A stretch of DNA of 64,000 nucleotides from Musa acuminata AAA Group (Eukaryota; Streptophyta; Magnoliopsida; Zingiberales; Musaceae). The position numbers and the translations under genes were made by a program. The notes below the pieces were generated by a model, which did not search any database, was not told the DNA's origin, and saw only the letters and a program-made list of their open reading frames with translations. The stretch lies in assembly GCF_036884655.1 (NCBI RefSeq), contig NC_088345.1, forward strand, positions 30,655,001 through 30,719,000, written 5' to 3'. The stretch's first letter is position 1. Each line of letters opens with the position of its first letter. Of the stretch, positions 1 to 11,461 are shown piece by piece.

Positions 1-2430
1 TTCTCCCCCACTTATTCCTTCGACGTCCTCGTTGAAGCCTTTATCGACACTGCAACTCCTCGCCTTTGCTGAGTCTTCAATCTTCTGCTCCGGCTACAAT
101 GCGCCTCTTGACTCCCAACTGCTCTCCGCTGTTGTTTTTGAGTAGTCGAGCCTTTGATCCGCCATGCTGCTTCAACTCACCAATGACTCTGACTCTGGTG
201 TGGGGTTGGTTGAGTTGTGTTGATCCTTGTTGATTCCTGCGGATCCCCTAGATGAAGGAAAAGACCATCCTTACTGCGCTAGTCTCTCAAATTCCACATG
301 CTGCTTGAACTGGGTGGATGCTTGTTGGAGCTTTAACGAGCATCGTCTCGCAACTTCTGAAGTTTTGGGTCCTTCCTCCACAAAATTTGCTCATTGACTC
401 TTCTTTCACTTAGTTGTCACATCCAAGTAGGTTCGCATCACTTCCACTTTCGATTGGCATTTCGTTGGGAAATGAAGTGGACAATCTACTCTCAGTAACA
501 CTGATCACCGTTGGTGAGGATTTGATAACTATTGTCTTCCATTATCTTCGAAGGGTCTTTGAACATATACAGAGCTCCTCTGCTGGATAGATAAGAGAAT
601 TGGGGTACTCGGTTTCGCCCATTCTCTTAAGAGTTGAGAAGGCAAAGGTTACTTGACTTCGCCGGCCTCCTCGAGGTTGTACTTCATGCATCGAGCTGGT
701 TACTAGCCTTCGCCTGCTCTTTGCTCACACTTCTGAATCACTTGAAGTGTTTGCACCCCTTGCGTTGAGTTAGTTACTGTGATTCACCTTCTCAATGCCA
801 TCGAACTTCTGGAATGCAGGAAGTTTTCACCCCAACTTGGAGTAATTCTCTCATAGGTTTGGTCGCCTCTAGGATTGTACCATCTTCTCCATCAACCCTG
901 CTGCCTACTCCTCTGAGTAGCAAAGGAACAACACCACGTACTGCCTGCTTCGTTCCTTGGTTATGCACTCTTGCATGACCCGAAGTCCTTCACTTTCGGC
1001 TATCTTGATGAGAAGCACATTGACACCGGTCTTACGAAGTTCTTCGGCCTCTACCCTTCAGCCTTGTCTCGGTACTTGGAGATTGCCTCTACATTCTCCA
1101 CCTCCTCGGCCCCTTTCACGACCAAGCGCTCTCCTCCATGAGAGCAAGGGATCAATGACTTTCACGGAAGTCCCGCCTCTACGGTACCATGGCGTTGTCA
1201 TGCCCATGGCCCTACTATCCGTCGCCTCGCATCTACATCCCTTTTCTTCACAATCAGTAGATATGTCTCCGTGGCACTCCTCTGAGTCCACCTCCATTCT
1301 AACTAATGCTTGATTTTGGGTAGCTAAGTCCCTCTGGACTCGTCGTCGCTTCCTCGCCCCTTTCGAACCCCTGCTTCAACACCTCTGTTTTCTCCAAGCA
1401 GTCCGTTTGATCGATGGAAAGACAGACTGCAACTCCCAAGCATGGCCTCTGCCATCACGTTGTAGGGTTTGCACCGATTCTGTTCTCCTTAGCTTCCTTG
1501 GTAGCAATGTTCGCTTACTCGGCCTTGTCCTCTGACTTGCCGGGCTCCCTTAAGCGAATATGAGCTTTGGAGCAGTCCAACTCTCCAGCTACTTCGATCA
1601 TACCTCTGCATGATCAAGTCCCTCCCATGGGACTCACTGGTACTTGCATTCGAACTTTTCCCTTGGTGGAACCCAGCCCCCATATGCTGATGACCAAGGT
1701 TTTCATCCGATGCAAAATTCGATGCACGCACGGAAGACCCGCCTCTGCGGTACCATGGCCTTCACAACTTGAATCCATAGCCCTTCTTGCCGTCGTATTG
1801 TTCACCGAAGTGGAGCTCCCAGTAGCTCCCAATCATACCTCCATATGATCTAGTCCCTCCCGGGACTAAGTCGTGTGTATTGCATTGCCACGAACTGTTC
1901 CACCACGATCCGCTGCACCATGTCGCCTCCTAGTGACATCTCCATTGCATTTTGATCCTTATGGAATACTCGAATTGTGAACCCTCCATGTGTGGCCTCT
2001 GCTAATACATCGCAGGGTCTCCTCCACCTTCGATCTTGTTCGCTCCTTTGGCAATCGACCTTCATCCACCCACTCTTGGGTCACACCTAGATGAAGCACC
2101 GCTCTAGGACAGTCCGTCGCCTAGTAGCTCCCGAAGTCCACCGACTTCACTGTAATTTGTGCACCATTGTCTGGATCCTAGGCCTCTGCCCCTACCAGCA
2201 CAATCTCCGCTGCGCACCGCTTCCTTCATAGCAACTCGAATGGCAACACTGTGGCATATTCTTCAAGAGTACCCGCCTCTACGTCCTCTTACCCCGTGCT
2301 AAGGCCTTCTATACCCAACTTCGCCTCCGCAAATTGAGTCACCTTAGTTCCTCCATCAAATGCTTCTCCGAGATAAGGTGCATGTGCCCCGAAGCTCCCT
2401 TCATCTTTGGCACCATGCAAGATGAGTCCG
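1..2430. other. Unassigned repeat-like region
   Basis: I recognise no protein domain on either strand; the open frames here are short and show no known motif. The DNA has internal near-duplicates: 1163-1193 resembles 1729-1759 (both carry CGGTACCATGGC), and about 1595-1660 resembles 1837-1900. It lies directly beyond the truncated end of the minus-strand Copia-B gag-protease frame. It may be 3' untranslated or LTR sequence of another retrotransposon joined to Copia-B, but no LTR end or target duplication could be found. Confidence 0.4.
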
Positions 2431-2435
2431 CTCCG

Positions 2436-3743
2436 TCAGAATGAAGGTCCCATGGAACAACATGATCCTATCATAAATAAACCATTTATATTCATGATAT
2501 GTGGAGTGGTGTCTAACATAAATAAACCATTATGCAATGTTCCTTTCGTGATGATCTTATCATCTAATAATATCGAACAACCATTGTTCTCAAAAACAAA
2601 TTTATATCCACTAACTGTTAAACATGAAATGGAGATAATATTTTTGATAATAGAAGGAACAAAATAACATGCATCTAATGCAATAAAAGCTCCACTAGGC
2701 AGATGTAGGGCGACCTCGCCAACAGCTAATACAGCAACTTTTGCTCCATTACCCATCTTGAGGTCCATCTCGCCTCTCTCTAGTCTCCTAGGCCTTGCCA
2801 GAACCTGCAACGAATTACATATATGATAAGCACTACCGGTATCTAATACCCATGTGTTATCATAAGAGTCTGACAAATGGAGACTGATCATGAATGTACC
2901 TGAAGCTTCATCAAGCTTTTGTTTCGCCCTTTCTGCAATGTACTCTTTGCAGTTTCTCTTCCAGTGCCCATCTTTACCACAGTGGAAGCACTGGCCTTTG
3001 TCCTTTGTTGGGTCTTTCTTAGCAACCTTTGCTTTACCTTGTTTGCCCTTGCCCTTTCCCTTCTTAAGGGACCTTTCTGCTTTCCTTTTCTTTCTGGTCT
3101 CACCAGTGTAGAGAACTGGCTTCTCTTTCTTAATAGTACTCTCTGCCTCCCTCAACATATTGAGGAGCTCTGGGAGAGTCACCTCAAGCTTGTTCATATT
3201 AAAGTTCATTATGAACTGTGAAAAGGAATCTGGTAGGGACTGAAGCACAATGTCCACACACAAGTTATCCTCTAGGACCATTCCTAGACCTGTGAGTTTC
3301 TCTATCCACTCAATCATCTTTAGGACATGGTTCTGAACCGGTGTCCCCTCAGTCATCCTAGCGCGGAAAAGGCTCTTGGATATCTCATATCGTTGAGTCC
3401 TTCCCTGTTCCTCAAACAATTTACGGACATGTAGGAGAATGGATCTGGCATCCATCTTTTCATGTTGTCTCTGTAACTCTGGAGTCATAGAGCCCAACAT
3501 ATAGCACTGAGCAAGAGTGGAGTCATCAATGTACTTCACGTAGCGAGCGATCTCATCCTCGCTTGCCCCTTCTTCGGGTGTAGGCATCACTGTATCAAGG
3601 ACGTACACGATTTTCTCCGCTGTGAGAACAATTCTCAAGTTACGGAGCCAATCCGTATAATTTGGACCAGTGAGGCGGTTGACATCAAGTATGCCACGTA
3701 AGGGATTTGAAAGCGACATTTTCTGAAAATAAAGATGTAGCAA
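2436..3743 (-). CDS. Ty1-copia Gag-protease, pol-truncated (Copia-B)
   Basis: This is an open frame of 435 codons from a copia-type polyprotein. Residues about 10-200 are the Gag region ([17 protein letters not shown] near the N-terminus). A Lys-rich linker at 205-250 leads to a CCHC zinc knuckle at 252-265 ([14 protein letters not shown]) that would bind the RNA. The aspartic protease begins at 298 with [13 protein letters not shown], so the catalytic DTG (301-303) is intact. The frame ends soon after the protease, near the point where GAG-pre-integrase sequence is expected; integrase, reverse transcriptase and RNase H are absent. The likely true start is Met9 (codon near 3719), because [11 protein letters not shown] is where related Gags begin. 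The primer site and 5' LTR lie to the right at 5465-6960. The element cannot move alone, although Gag and protease look intact. Confidence 0.85.
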   Translation of the reverse strand: MLHLYFQKMSLSNPLRGILDVNRLTGPNYTDWLRNLRIVLTAEKIVYVLDTVMPTPEEGASEDEIARYVKYIDDSTLAQCYMLGSMTPELQRQHEKMDARSILLHVRKLFEEQGRTQRYEISKSLFRARMTEGTPVQNHVLKMIEWIEKLTGLGMVLEDNLCVDIVLQSLPDSFSQFIMNFNMNKLEVTLPELLNMLREAESTIKKEKPVLYTGETRKKRKAERSLKKGKGKGKQGKAKVAKKDPTKDKGQCFHCGKDGHWKRNCKEYIAERAKQKLDEASGTFMISLHLSDSYDNTWVLDTGSAYHICNSLQVLARPRRLERGEMDLKMGNGAKVAVLAVGEVALHLPSGAFIALDACYFVPSIIKNIISISCLTVSGYKFVFENNGCSILLDDKIITKGTLHNGLFMLDTTPHIMNINGLFMIGSCCSMGPSF

Positions 3744-5477
3744 AAATGAATAACATGCAGATTTTGCAAGAAATAAACTATCAAGATATGGACTTCTATC
3801 TTAATATGCTCCCACTATTTTACTAACGAGTCACGCGACACCCTCAGCACGTGAAACGGAAGTCTCCGGCAGACTTCTAGTGGGGATCAGGATCCAATCA
3901 GCGTCTTAGTGTAACCTCGAGGGACTCGACCAATCACACTAAGCCTAAAAGGTAGACAACTCTTGCCGATCACAACTCCTTGTGATTCCCGTCCTATTCG
4001 GCCTCCGAATCACCATGGCCTCGAGGGACTCGACCAACCATGATGCTCGGTTAAGTCAACACCTTCGTTACAAGATGAGTCTGATTTGATGATATACCCT
4101 CGAGGGACTCGACCAAGCATATCATGCCCTCAGGTCACCGGTGACATCTCTATGTCGTAAGCAAGATAGCGAATCGCGATATAGGTGAGTCTCGAGGGAC
4201 TCGACCAACTCAACCTACACCGGGATTCGGTTCCTACTCATAACGATGGAAGGCCACGTGGGTCAATCTAATTGCCTCACGTTTACCGACTTAATATTAT
4301 CGAGAGATGTTTCTATGATTTGGTCTCCTAATATGACATGTCACACATATGCATATTTAATATATATCTACATCGCATGCAAATATATATACATATCTAG
4401 TATGTGTATAAGCAATCACACCAGATGATCATGGACCACAACCTAATATGATTAGGCCCGAGCCAGTAGGCCTAATCACTCACATCAAGATTTATGTGTG
4501 CAACGGTGCATCTCCATGCCTTGTGATCGTCCATCTCGTCCTCGTCGGTTCCGTCGACATCTTGATGCATCTCCATGCATTACGATCGTCCGTCTCGTGG
4601 GTCCCGCTATGGCATCCACGCTCCCGCTGCGCCTCCTCATGTGATTACAACTTAATCATAGGCACGCAGGCCCGACAATAAACGAGAAATATAATGGAGG
4701 TTCGCAGACCTCAATAATAATAATCACAAGTACACACATCACACGGTCCATGATCATCCGTCCACTCATCATACATCACATGTATAAATAATCATCATCA
4801 TGTAGGACTACTAGATAATAATAAAAATAATAATCAACTAAACCTTTTAATTAATTAATATTTTCTGAAATCAGGGATATATAGGGAATTTCTCAATTCC
4901 TAAGGGTATTTTCGTAATTTGGACAAAAGACAGAAACTGGAATTTCTCAAATTCCGAGGGGGCAAAACTGTCTTTTTGCCCAGAAAACCCTAATGCCCTT
5001 CTCCCCCTTGCTGCTGCGCCGCCGCCTCCGCGGGCGGTTCTGCCCGCGAGTCAGCGCCCGCAGGTGGTGCTGTCTCGCTGGCGGCCGCCCCTGCGGGGTT
5101 TTTGCCCATGGGAGCAGCGGCCACAGGCGCCGCTGCCCTGCGGTGCCTCAGCCCGCGCTGCTGCCCCGCGGCGCCTCTGCCCGCGGGCTCAGTGGCCGCA
5201 GGCGCTTCTACCGAGCGGGCTGCCAGCCCCGCCGGCCGCAAGCCTGCTGCAAGCAGACCGCCGGCCGGCTGCTGCAGGCACAGCGCTTGCGCATGCGCCG
5301 GCGCTGTGCTGCCTGGCTGCGGCTGCGGCTGGCTGCAGGCATGCAGATCGAGGGCAGCAACTGTTGCTGCCCTTCCTTGCTTTTGCGTCAACGATTTTGA
5401 CGTCAATATTCTTCCTAAACACAACACACGCAGTTCAAAACCAATCATTCGCACGAACAACCTGGCTCTGATACCAC
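3744..5477 (-). other. Copia-B 5' leader with primer-binding site
   Basis: This is untranslated sequence between the 5' LTR and gag of Copia-B, read on the minus strand. The primer-binding site is 5465-5476: its complement reads TGGTATCAGAGC, matching the 3' end of initiator-Met tRNA, one base inside the LTR edge. A GC-rich block (about 4990-5390) makes several overlapping open frames on both strands with Ala/Arg/Pro-rich translations and no domain; I treat these as chance. A four-copy motif is listed separately. Confidence 0.75.
3915..4208 (-). repeat. Four dispersed copies of a CTCGAGGGACTCGACC motif
   Basis: The near-identical motif CTCGAGGGACTCGACCAA occurs at 3916-3933, 4020-4037, 4099-4116 and 4191-4208. 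Start-to-start spacing is roughly 104, 79 and 92 bp, and the sequence between copies is unrelated. It lies in the Copia-B leader between primer site and gag. Its role is unknown; structured RNA packaging or translation elements are possible for a leader. Confidence 0.8.
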
Positions 5478-6960
5478 TGTTGGGAAATCATAGGGGGCGA
5501 CATCATATGCGCAGCGGAAGAACAAGAAAACAAAAATCCCCGATTCCCAAAAAGATGTTCATCGTCGTGCGAAGATTGGTGCGCAAAATCCGCAAAAAAC
5601 ACAAAACTGCGTATAGAGATTGTGTTACCTAGGGAGATCGTATATCCCTGTTTCCTTGCAGATCCTTAGGAGAGGGTGAAGGAGGTCAAGCGTCCTCCTC
5701 TCTAGCGGTGATCCACACAGCAGGGTTGCGACGACGCTCCTCAAAACTCCAGGCCTACTCTGAGGGGGAGAGGGAGAGGAGAATAGGAAGGGCAAGCAAA
5801 GACTCTAGCCTATGAGGCTGTGAATCCCTCATATTTATAGAGATCCCGTGTCAAAACCCTAATGGGTCCTTTCCCTAGTGGGTATTGGATCTGCATCCAA
5901 TAAGACAAGGGCTCCGTCGGATATCTCATATCCGAACCTCTACTCATCGCAATGCCTACCATATGTGTGTGACCCTCTAGGCCCAATATCGAGCTGGCCG
6001 TGAGTCATACCTGTCAGAACTCCTTCTAACTCAGTGAATTATTATCTCTGTAATAATTCACTCGACTCATCGACTACGGAAGTACTAGGCCACTACGCCG
6101 TAGTCCCCAGACGATACAGGGGAATCCAATCCATTGGACCTGTCTGTCCTCAGTTACCATGTACCTATAGTCCCTCATCCATCTAATATCCCAGAGACCG
6201 TATATCGAGCATGGTGCTGTCAGACCCATACGGTTTCTACTCGAGTCTCGCTCTAATCGGATTCTCCCGGAGAACTCTTTCTCTCTCAACCCGAATGACC
6301 CTGGCCAGGGATTTGTCTGAGCAAGAACACATGGGATATTCCTCTCATGATACCGAGAGTGGATGATCCTCTATCGACACTCAATAGCCCTCGTAAGGTC
6401 GACTACCACTCCCAATGACCAGCTGTACTAGATCTGGGAACAGCCAAACCTATAAGTCTGGTATCAAAGAGTGGAGCACTCATACAGGACATCCTTGGTG
6501 TCTCAAGTCTAAGAACCAGATACACCACTAGGACTACGGAATCGTTGTCTGACAATAAGGCATCATCAACCATCCAGCATTCCGTAAGCGGATCAATCAG
6601 TGAACTCATTCTCCAATGAGCACCTGTACTGTATCCCTAGTGTCCCTACACGAGCAGCTATGAGACCAGCTGCATCCATCATATGGACGGGTATACAGCA
6701 CACCAGTCTATCCGGTTATCACGATGTCCCTCTCGAGTAACCTATGACCGGGATTATTTAGGATATGTGTTTAAAGGTGAATCGATCTCATTATCGTGAT
6801 CTCATCACGATCCGATTCCCATTGCACAAATCCAAGGACATCACAATATATATGCATTTATGCAATAGTTATAAAGTGATATACGCCAAAACTATAATAA
6901 GCAAAAAGATTCTGTATCAAGTCACACGTGCCATCACTCACGTGATTGGCTTGCTGGGCA
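5478..6960 (-). repeat. Copia-B 5' LTR (LTR-B family, 1,483 bp)
   Basis: On the plus strand it begins TGTTGGGAAATC next to the primer site and ends GGCTTGCTGGGCA. In element orientation it therefore runs TGCCCAGCAAGCC to GATTTCCCAACA, with the TG...CA ends expected of an LTR. Diverged copies of the same family occur at 19946-20624, 54462-55550 plus 63129-63445, and at the right edge of the window. The matching 3' LTR of Copia-B is not in the window. Confidence 0.85.
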
Positions 6961-7058
6961 CCTATGACTAGCAAGAATGACCCTCATGCATGCCGGAGTA
7001 AGCCATCTCTCTTGGGTATTAAACCAAATATAAGAGTGAGCCTAGCTCTAATACCAAT
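6961..7058 (-). pseudogene. Remnant of primer site and gag start of an LTR-A copia element
   Basis: On the minus strand this reads from a diverged primer site (ATTGGTATTAGAGC type) into ATGGCTTACTCCGGCATG, encoding about MAYSGMHEGHS. That matches the first residues of the gag at 44221 (MTYSDMQEGHS). The frame is cut off by the LTR-B edge at 6960. Copia-B therefore probably inserted into this older element's gag, although the last 10-15 bases before the junction do not match gag. Confidence 0.7.
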
Positions 7059-8246
7059 TGTTAGGATCGGAGCGGTACTAAGAGGGGGGGTGAATTAGTG
7101 CAGCGGATTAAAACGTCGGTTTTGACAAATCATTCGTACGATAAAAATCGAACTCGGAAGTGCTTAACTTGAAAGTGTATTTGCAAAGTTGTGCATCAAA
7201 GGTAATGAGGAAATAAAGCAAGTAAGAAGGTTTGTAGTAATGTAAATAGCAGTAATAAAATACAAACCAGAGATTACGCCGATTTTAAAGTGGTTCGGTC
7301 AAATGACCTACATCCACTTGCGAGGCCCCTCTTCGATGAGGCTCCCACCTTCCACTAGCAAATCTCTTGAAGGGGAAGGGTAAATACCCCTCTTACAACT
7401 TTTTAAAAGCGGTTCACTCTCTTACAGATTTTCAGCAAGAAAGAAGGAGGTGAACACTAGCAAATTGAAAACAAGACTAGCTAAGACTTTTCTAAGACCT
7501 TTCTCTCAATCAATTGCTTCTCAAAAAGTTGTAATCTCAGCCGAGATTTGAGGAGTATTTATAGGCCTCAAGAGGATTCAAATTTGGGCTCCAAAATTTG
7601 AATTCTCTTTGGTTCCCAATGCTGGCGGTGCCACTGCCTGTCAGTGGCGGTGCCACTGCCTGTCAATTTTTGACACTGACAGTGGCTGGCGGTGCCACCG
7701 CCCAGCCAAGCGGTGCCACCGCCAGACCCTTCGGTTCACTGGTTGGGCTTCAAATTTAGCCCAAACCAAGTCTAATTTTGAGCCTAGTTGGCCCCTAACC
7801 AGGATATAGGATTATCTCTTAATCCTAATCCTAATTGCAAGTGAACTACATAGCTAAAAACATCCTAAGCAAGTTTTCAACCGCGAACGTCGAGTCTTGT
7901 TCCGGCGAGCTTTCCGACAAACTTCTTCCAACGGACTCCCAGCAAGCTCCCGATCTTGTGATGACTTCAATGAGTAGCCGAGCCTTCTTGGTGATCTCCG
8001 CGAACCTCCAGCGATCTCTTCGGCGAACTTTCGAAAATTCCGACAGGTTCCCAATTTCTTCTCGGTTGGTTCCGGCAGCATCTCCGATGATTCTTCGGAC
8101 TCTCAAACGTCCATCGAACTTGACTCCGGTATTCTTGCTTTATGTTTTCTGGTTATCGTAGTTAATCATGCACACTTAATTCAATAATATGAATTAGATC
8201 AATTAACCTATCAATTGATTTTATCATCAAAATTCTAGATTCAACA
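7059..8246 (-). repeat. LTR-A family LTR, minus orientation (1,188 bp)
   Basis: The plus-strand reading starts TGTTAGGATCGGAGCGG, and the complement of the other end reads TGTTGAATCTAGAATTTTG. These are the two ends shared by all LTR-A copies here. It holds the C/G homopolymer near the primer-site end (GAGGGGGGGTGAATT) and a short palindrome array (about 7617-7730). It is the 5' LTR of the gag remnant on its left. Confidence 0.85.
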
Positions 8247-10122
8247 GAAACCACTTGATATGTGTTTATGTTTTAATCTGTGTTTTGAGTGACGCAGGAT
8301 GCTTCGATCAGGATGAGACAATTAAAGCAGGAAAAATCATGTTGTGCCAGAGGAACTTGTCAGAAGATTGGACGTCAGGCCGATGGATCGGTCGACGTAT
8401 CGACAGAAGGCTTCGGGCTGTGGACTTGGGCATCGGGCCAAGAAGAGTGGGTATTGCGCCAAGGATATCGGAGTTGCGGAGTTAACTGGCCGATTGGGCA
8501 ATAGGCCGCAGGAGAGGATGATGCACCGAAAAATCGGACGAAGCGTCAAGGGACCAATGACATGCCGGACAACTTAGTTAATTGCTTAGGATTAATTGTC
8601 TCGATCGAAGTTTTGTTTTAAGTGTGCAGGATTAACTACGATGAAAGTAAGACATGCAGTAGGAGTTGAGCCGGAGTCAAAGACTATGATTACGTTGGGA
8701 GTTCGAGAGCTCGACGGAAGTCCGGACGGTCATCAGAGGTTTTGTGGGAACAAATCCGAGAAGTCCAGGAGCTTGCCAAAAGAAGCTCATCGGAACTTGT
8801 TAAGTGGATCGTCGCAAGTCCAGGAGTTTGCCGGAAGTCCGTCGGAGCATCGTCGGATGTTCGCCGGAAGCTCACCGGAAGAAGCGATTGATGCACCGGA
8901 GCAAGCTGTAGTAAATGTCTTAAGAATTGCCATAGTTAGCATGCAGATTAAGTTAGGAATGGGAGGTGATCCCATTAACTTAATCTAGGGGCAATTGGGC
9001 CCTTGACAGACCCAAATTGGGTCGAATGGATCAACCCATTCGGACTAGAATTCCTACTAGGCGGTGGCACCGCTAGGGTCGATGGTGGCACCGCCCAGGA
9101 GAGGGTCTCCCAAGAAAGCTGGGCGGTGCAACCGCCCTAGGCAAGCGGTGGCACCGCCTGGGCTCAGTCTCCGAGCGAGACTGGGCGGTGCAACCGCCCC
9201 TGACAAGCGGTGGCACCGCCAGGGCTCAATCTCCGAGCAAGACTAGGCAGTGCAACCGCCCCAGGAAGGCGATGGCACCGCCAAGGCTCAGTCTCCGAGC
9301 GAGACTGGGCGGTGCAACCACCCCTGTCAAGCGGTGGCACCGCCTAAAAGCTCAGTCTTCGAGCTGCCAAGCGGTTGTACCGCCCTAGTCAGGAGGTGGT
9401 ACCGCTAGGACCCCAGAAATCCGAAAAAATACATTTTTGAGCTCCAAATTCAAACTAGTTTGGGGCCTATATATATCCCACCCTTTCCTGCATGAAAGGG
9501 CACTGAAAATCCAATCTTACTCTGTGATTTTTAGAAGGCTAGAAGTTCTCCTCCCTCTTTTTCCAAGTTTTGATCTTTCAAGAGGAGAGAAAAGTTTGTA
9601 AGGGTTGTCTCCTAAGCCTGTCAAAAGGAGTGAAACTGTAAAAGGGTGGTTGGCCTTCGCCTATTAAAGGAAGGCCTCTAGTGGACGTCGGTGACCTAGT
9701 TGGTGGAGGAAGCCAAAAGTGGATGTAGGTCAAGATTGACCGAACCACTCTAAATCTCGGTTTGCATTTACTTTGAGCATTTTATCTTTACTGCAAACCT
9801 CCTCAATAGCTTACTGCCTTCTACTCTTTTACGAACTCACTTTCAAGTTAAGTTTCCGAAAACGGTTTTACGTCAGAAATCAGTTTTATCGTATGAACTT
9901 CATATTTCAGTTTGCGCTTACATTTCGATTTCTATCTTAATTGCAAACTTCCTGCCTTACTTTACTTCAAATACATTTCCGTAAGCTTTCAAAGTTATTA
10001 TCTGCACAAAACGACTTTTACGTCGGAATCGGATTTCAACGTACGAATGCAGTTTTAATCATCGAAAGCTTTCCGCTGCACTAATTCAACCCCTCTCCCT
10101 CTTAGTGCTCTTGATCCTAACA
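8247..10122 (+). repeat. LTR-A family LTR, plus orientation, 5'-trimmed
   Basis: This LTR matches the TR-GAG LTRs at 23598, 55551 and 61193 from GAAACCACTTGATATG to its end at CTTGATCCTAACA. It lacks the first 24 or so bases of the family. No primer site or gag follows, so it is a solo or orphan LTR. It abuts the oppositely oriented LTR at 8246 with no bases between. It carries the conserved micro-ORF block (about 8297-8640) and a full palindrome array (9059-9400). Confidence 0.8.
9059..9400 (+). repeat. Array of GC-rich short palindromes in LTR-A
   Basis: About twelve units of two alternating types occur here. GGCGGTGGCACCGCC has 7-bp perfect arms around one base; GGCGGTGCAACCGCC has 6-bp arms around three bases. 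Between them sits AGTCTCCGAGCGAGACT, itself a 6-bp inverted repeat with a 5-base loop. Pairs repeat at about 60-63 bp (9121, 9183, 9244, 9307). Equivalent arrays occur near 24455-24735, 40109-40455, 43440-43590, 49412-49560, 56395-56750 and 62038-62395, and in decayed minus-strand copies. Confidence 0.9.
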
Positions 10123-10509
10123 AAAACCACTTATATGTATATTTATAATATTTTTTAAAAGATTTATTTATATTTTATAGATTATTCACTATTTGAACCA
10201 TTTGAATTTTTCTTATTTTTTAATTTTCATAAAAATATGATGCATCAATATAATGTATTTTAATATTTGATCTTCCAAATAGGTGAAAAAACTATCCTAA
10301 AATTGGTTGACAAAATCGAAGCCCTTTATAATTTATTTTTATTTTTAAAATTTATAAATATTATTATAATATCATTTTTGCTTTATAGTATTTTTTTTAA
10401 AATTTTATGATTTTATTATTTATTATTATGATTTTTAATAATATAAATTAATATATATCATTAAATTGTGTAATATAATTTATTTTTGATAATAAAATTT
10501 TATACAGAC

Positions 10510-10567
<58 letters not shown>

Positions 10568-11461
10568 CTAGATAATTTTAACTTTTTAAGGGCTTAAAAC
10601 AGTAAATAAATTATTTTAAAAACTTAAAAAAATGATAGTCATCCACACCTTTCAAATTTATTTTTAAGTTTTTAAATATTTTTACATTTTTTTTTAAAAT
10701 ATACATATTATTATTATATTACTCTTGACTTATAGATAAAAATTAGTTTTAAATTATTATATATTTTTTTTATTATTTGTGAATAATTCAATGTATTTTA
10801 TACATCAAATTATTATTTTAATAAAATAATTTGATGTATATTAGTAAATTATTTAATATAATATATTTGAACCTAACAAAGTTTTAAATTGATTGAATTT
10901 GGTTTATTAAAAAGATGGAGAGGGAAGATACAGGGGGAAGAGACAAAATGTTTCTACACGTTTAATTTTGTCATTTTAGAAAACTGAGACTCTCAGTTGA
11001 AATTTTTGAACATTGGGAAGACGTTCTATCAAAAATTTTTAAAACTAAAATAGTTTTTCAAGAATTCCCCCAGTATTCTTTCCATACTACCTTTGTAATA
11101 CAAGTGTAGTATAATAATCACAGTGATGATGATCAGGTCACATGATTGCTACTTCAACGGCTAAAATTCCAAGGTTGAATATTGTTTTATTATTGAAATG
11201 TTGAATCAAACTATAATATTGGTGATCTTATTCTGGCGGTTGTGATAAGTATATGATGACTTACTCTACGATGATCAGTCACGACCTCCATCCAAGTTGT
11301 TCATGCCAGAGTCAACTAAGCTAACAATATCTCGTCTATTGATATCGCAAACATGATTGAATAATCTATTAATAATGTTTTGGTTTGATGTATAAGATGG
11401 AACTAAACCCATCAATTTGCTTGGTAACTGAGGCAGAACAATTGGACCAAATCAAATCATT
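10123..11461. other. AT-rich intergenic region with (AT)n and a hairpin
   Basis: No gene is supported. An (AT)n microsatellite spans about 10513-10562. A 16-bp perfect inverted repeat with a 10-base spacer lies at 10799-10840 (arms ATACATCAAATTATT and its complement). The last several hundred bases are the 3' flank of the transporter gene on the minus strand. Confidence 0.7.

Noticed and set aside
4990..5632. Overlapping Ala/Arg/Pro-rich open frames in five readings
   Set aside because: The segment is the GC-rich leader of Copia-B. All frames are open together because of base composition, and none has a known motif.
7846..8161. Open frames of 86-108 codons opposite each other
   Set aside because: They lie within a minus-oriented LTR-A LTR, are not kept in the other LTR copies at this place, and have no motif.
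8344..9388. Possible CRISPR-like array from regularly spaced palindromes
   Set aside because: Units are 15 bases with similar, not unique, intervening text; they lie in a plant LTR and vary in spacing. There are no cas genes.
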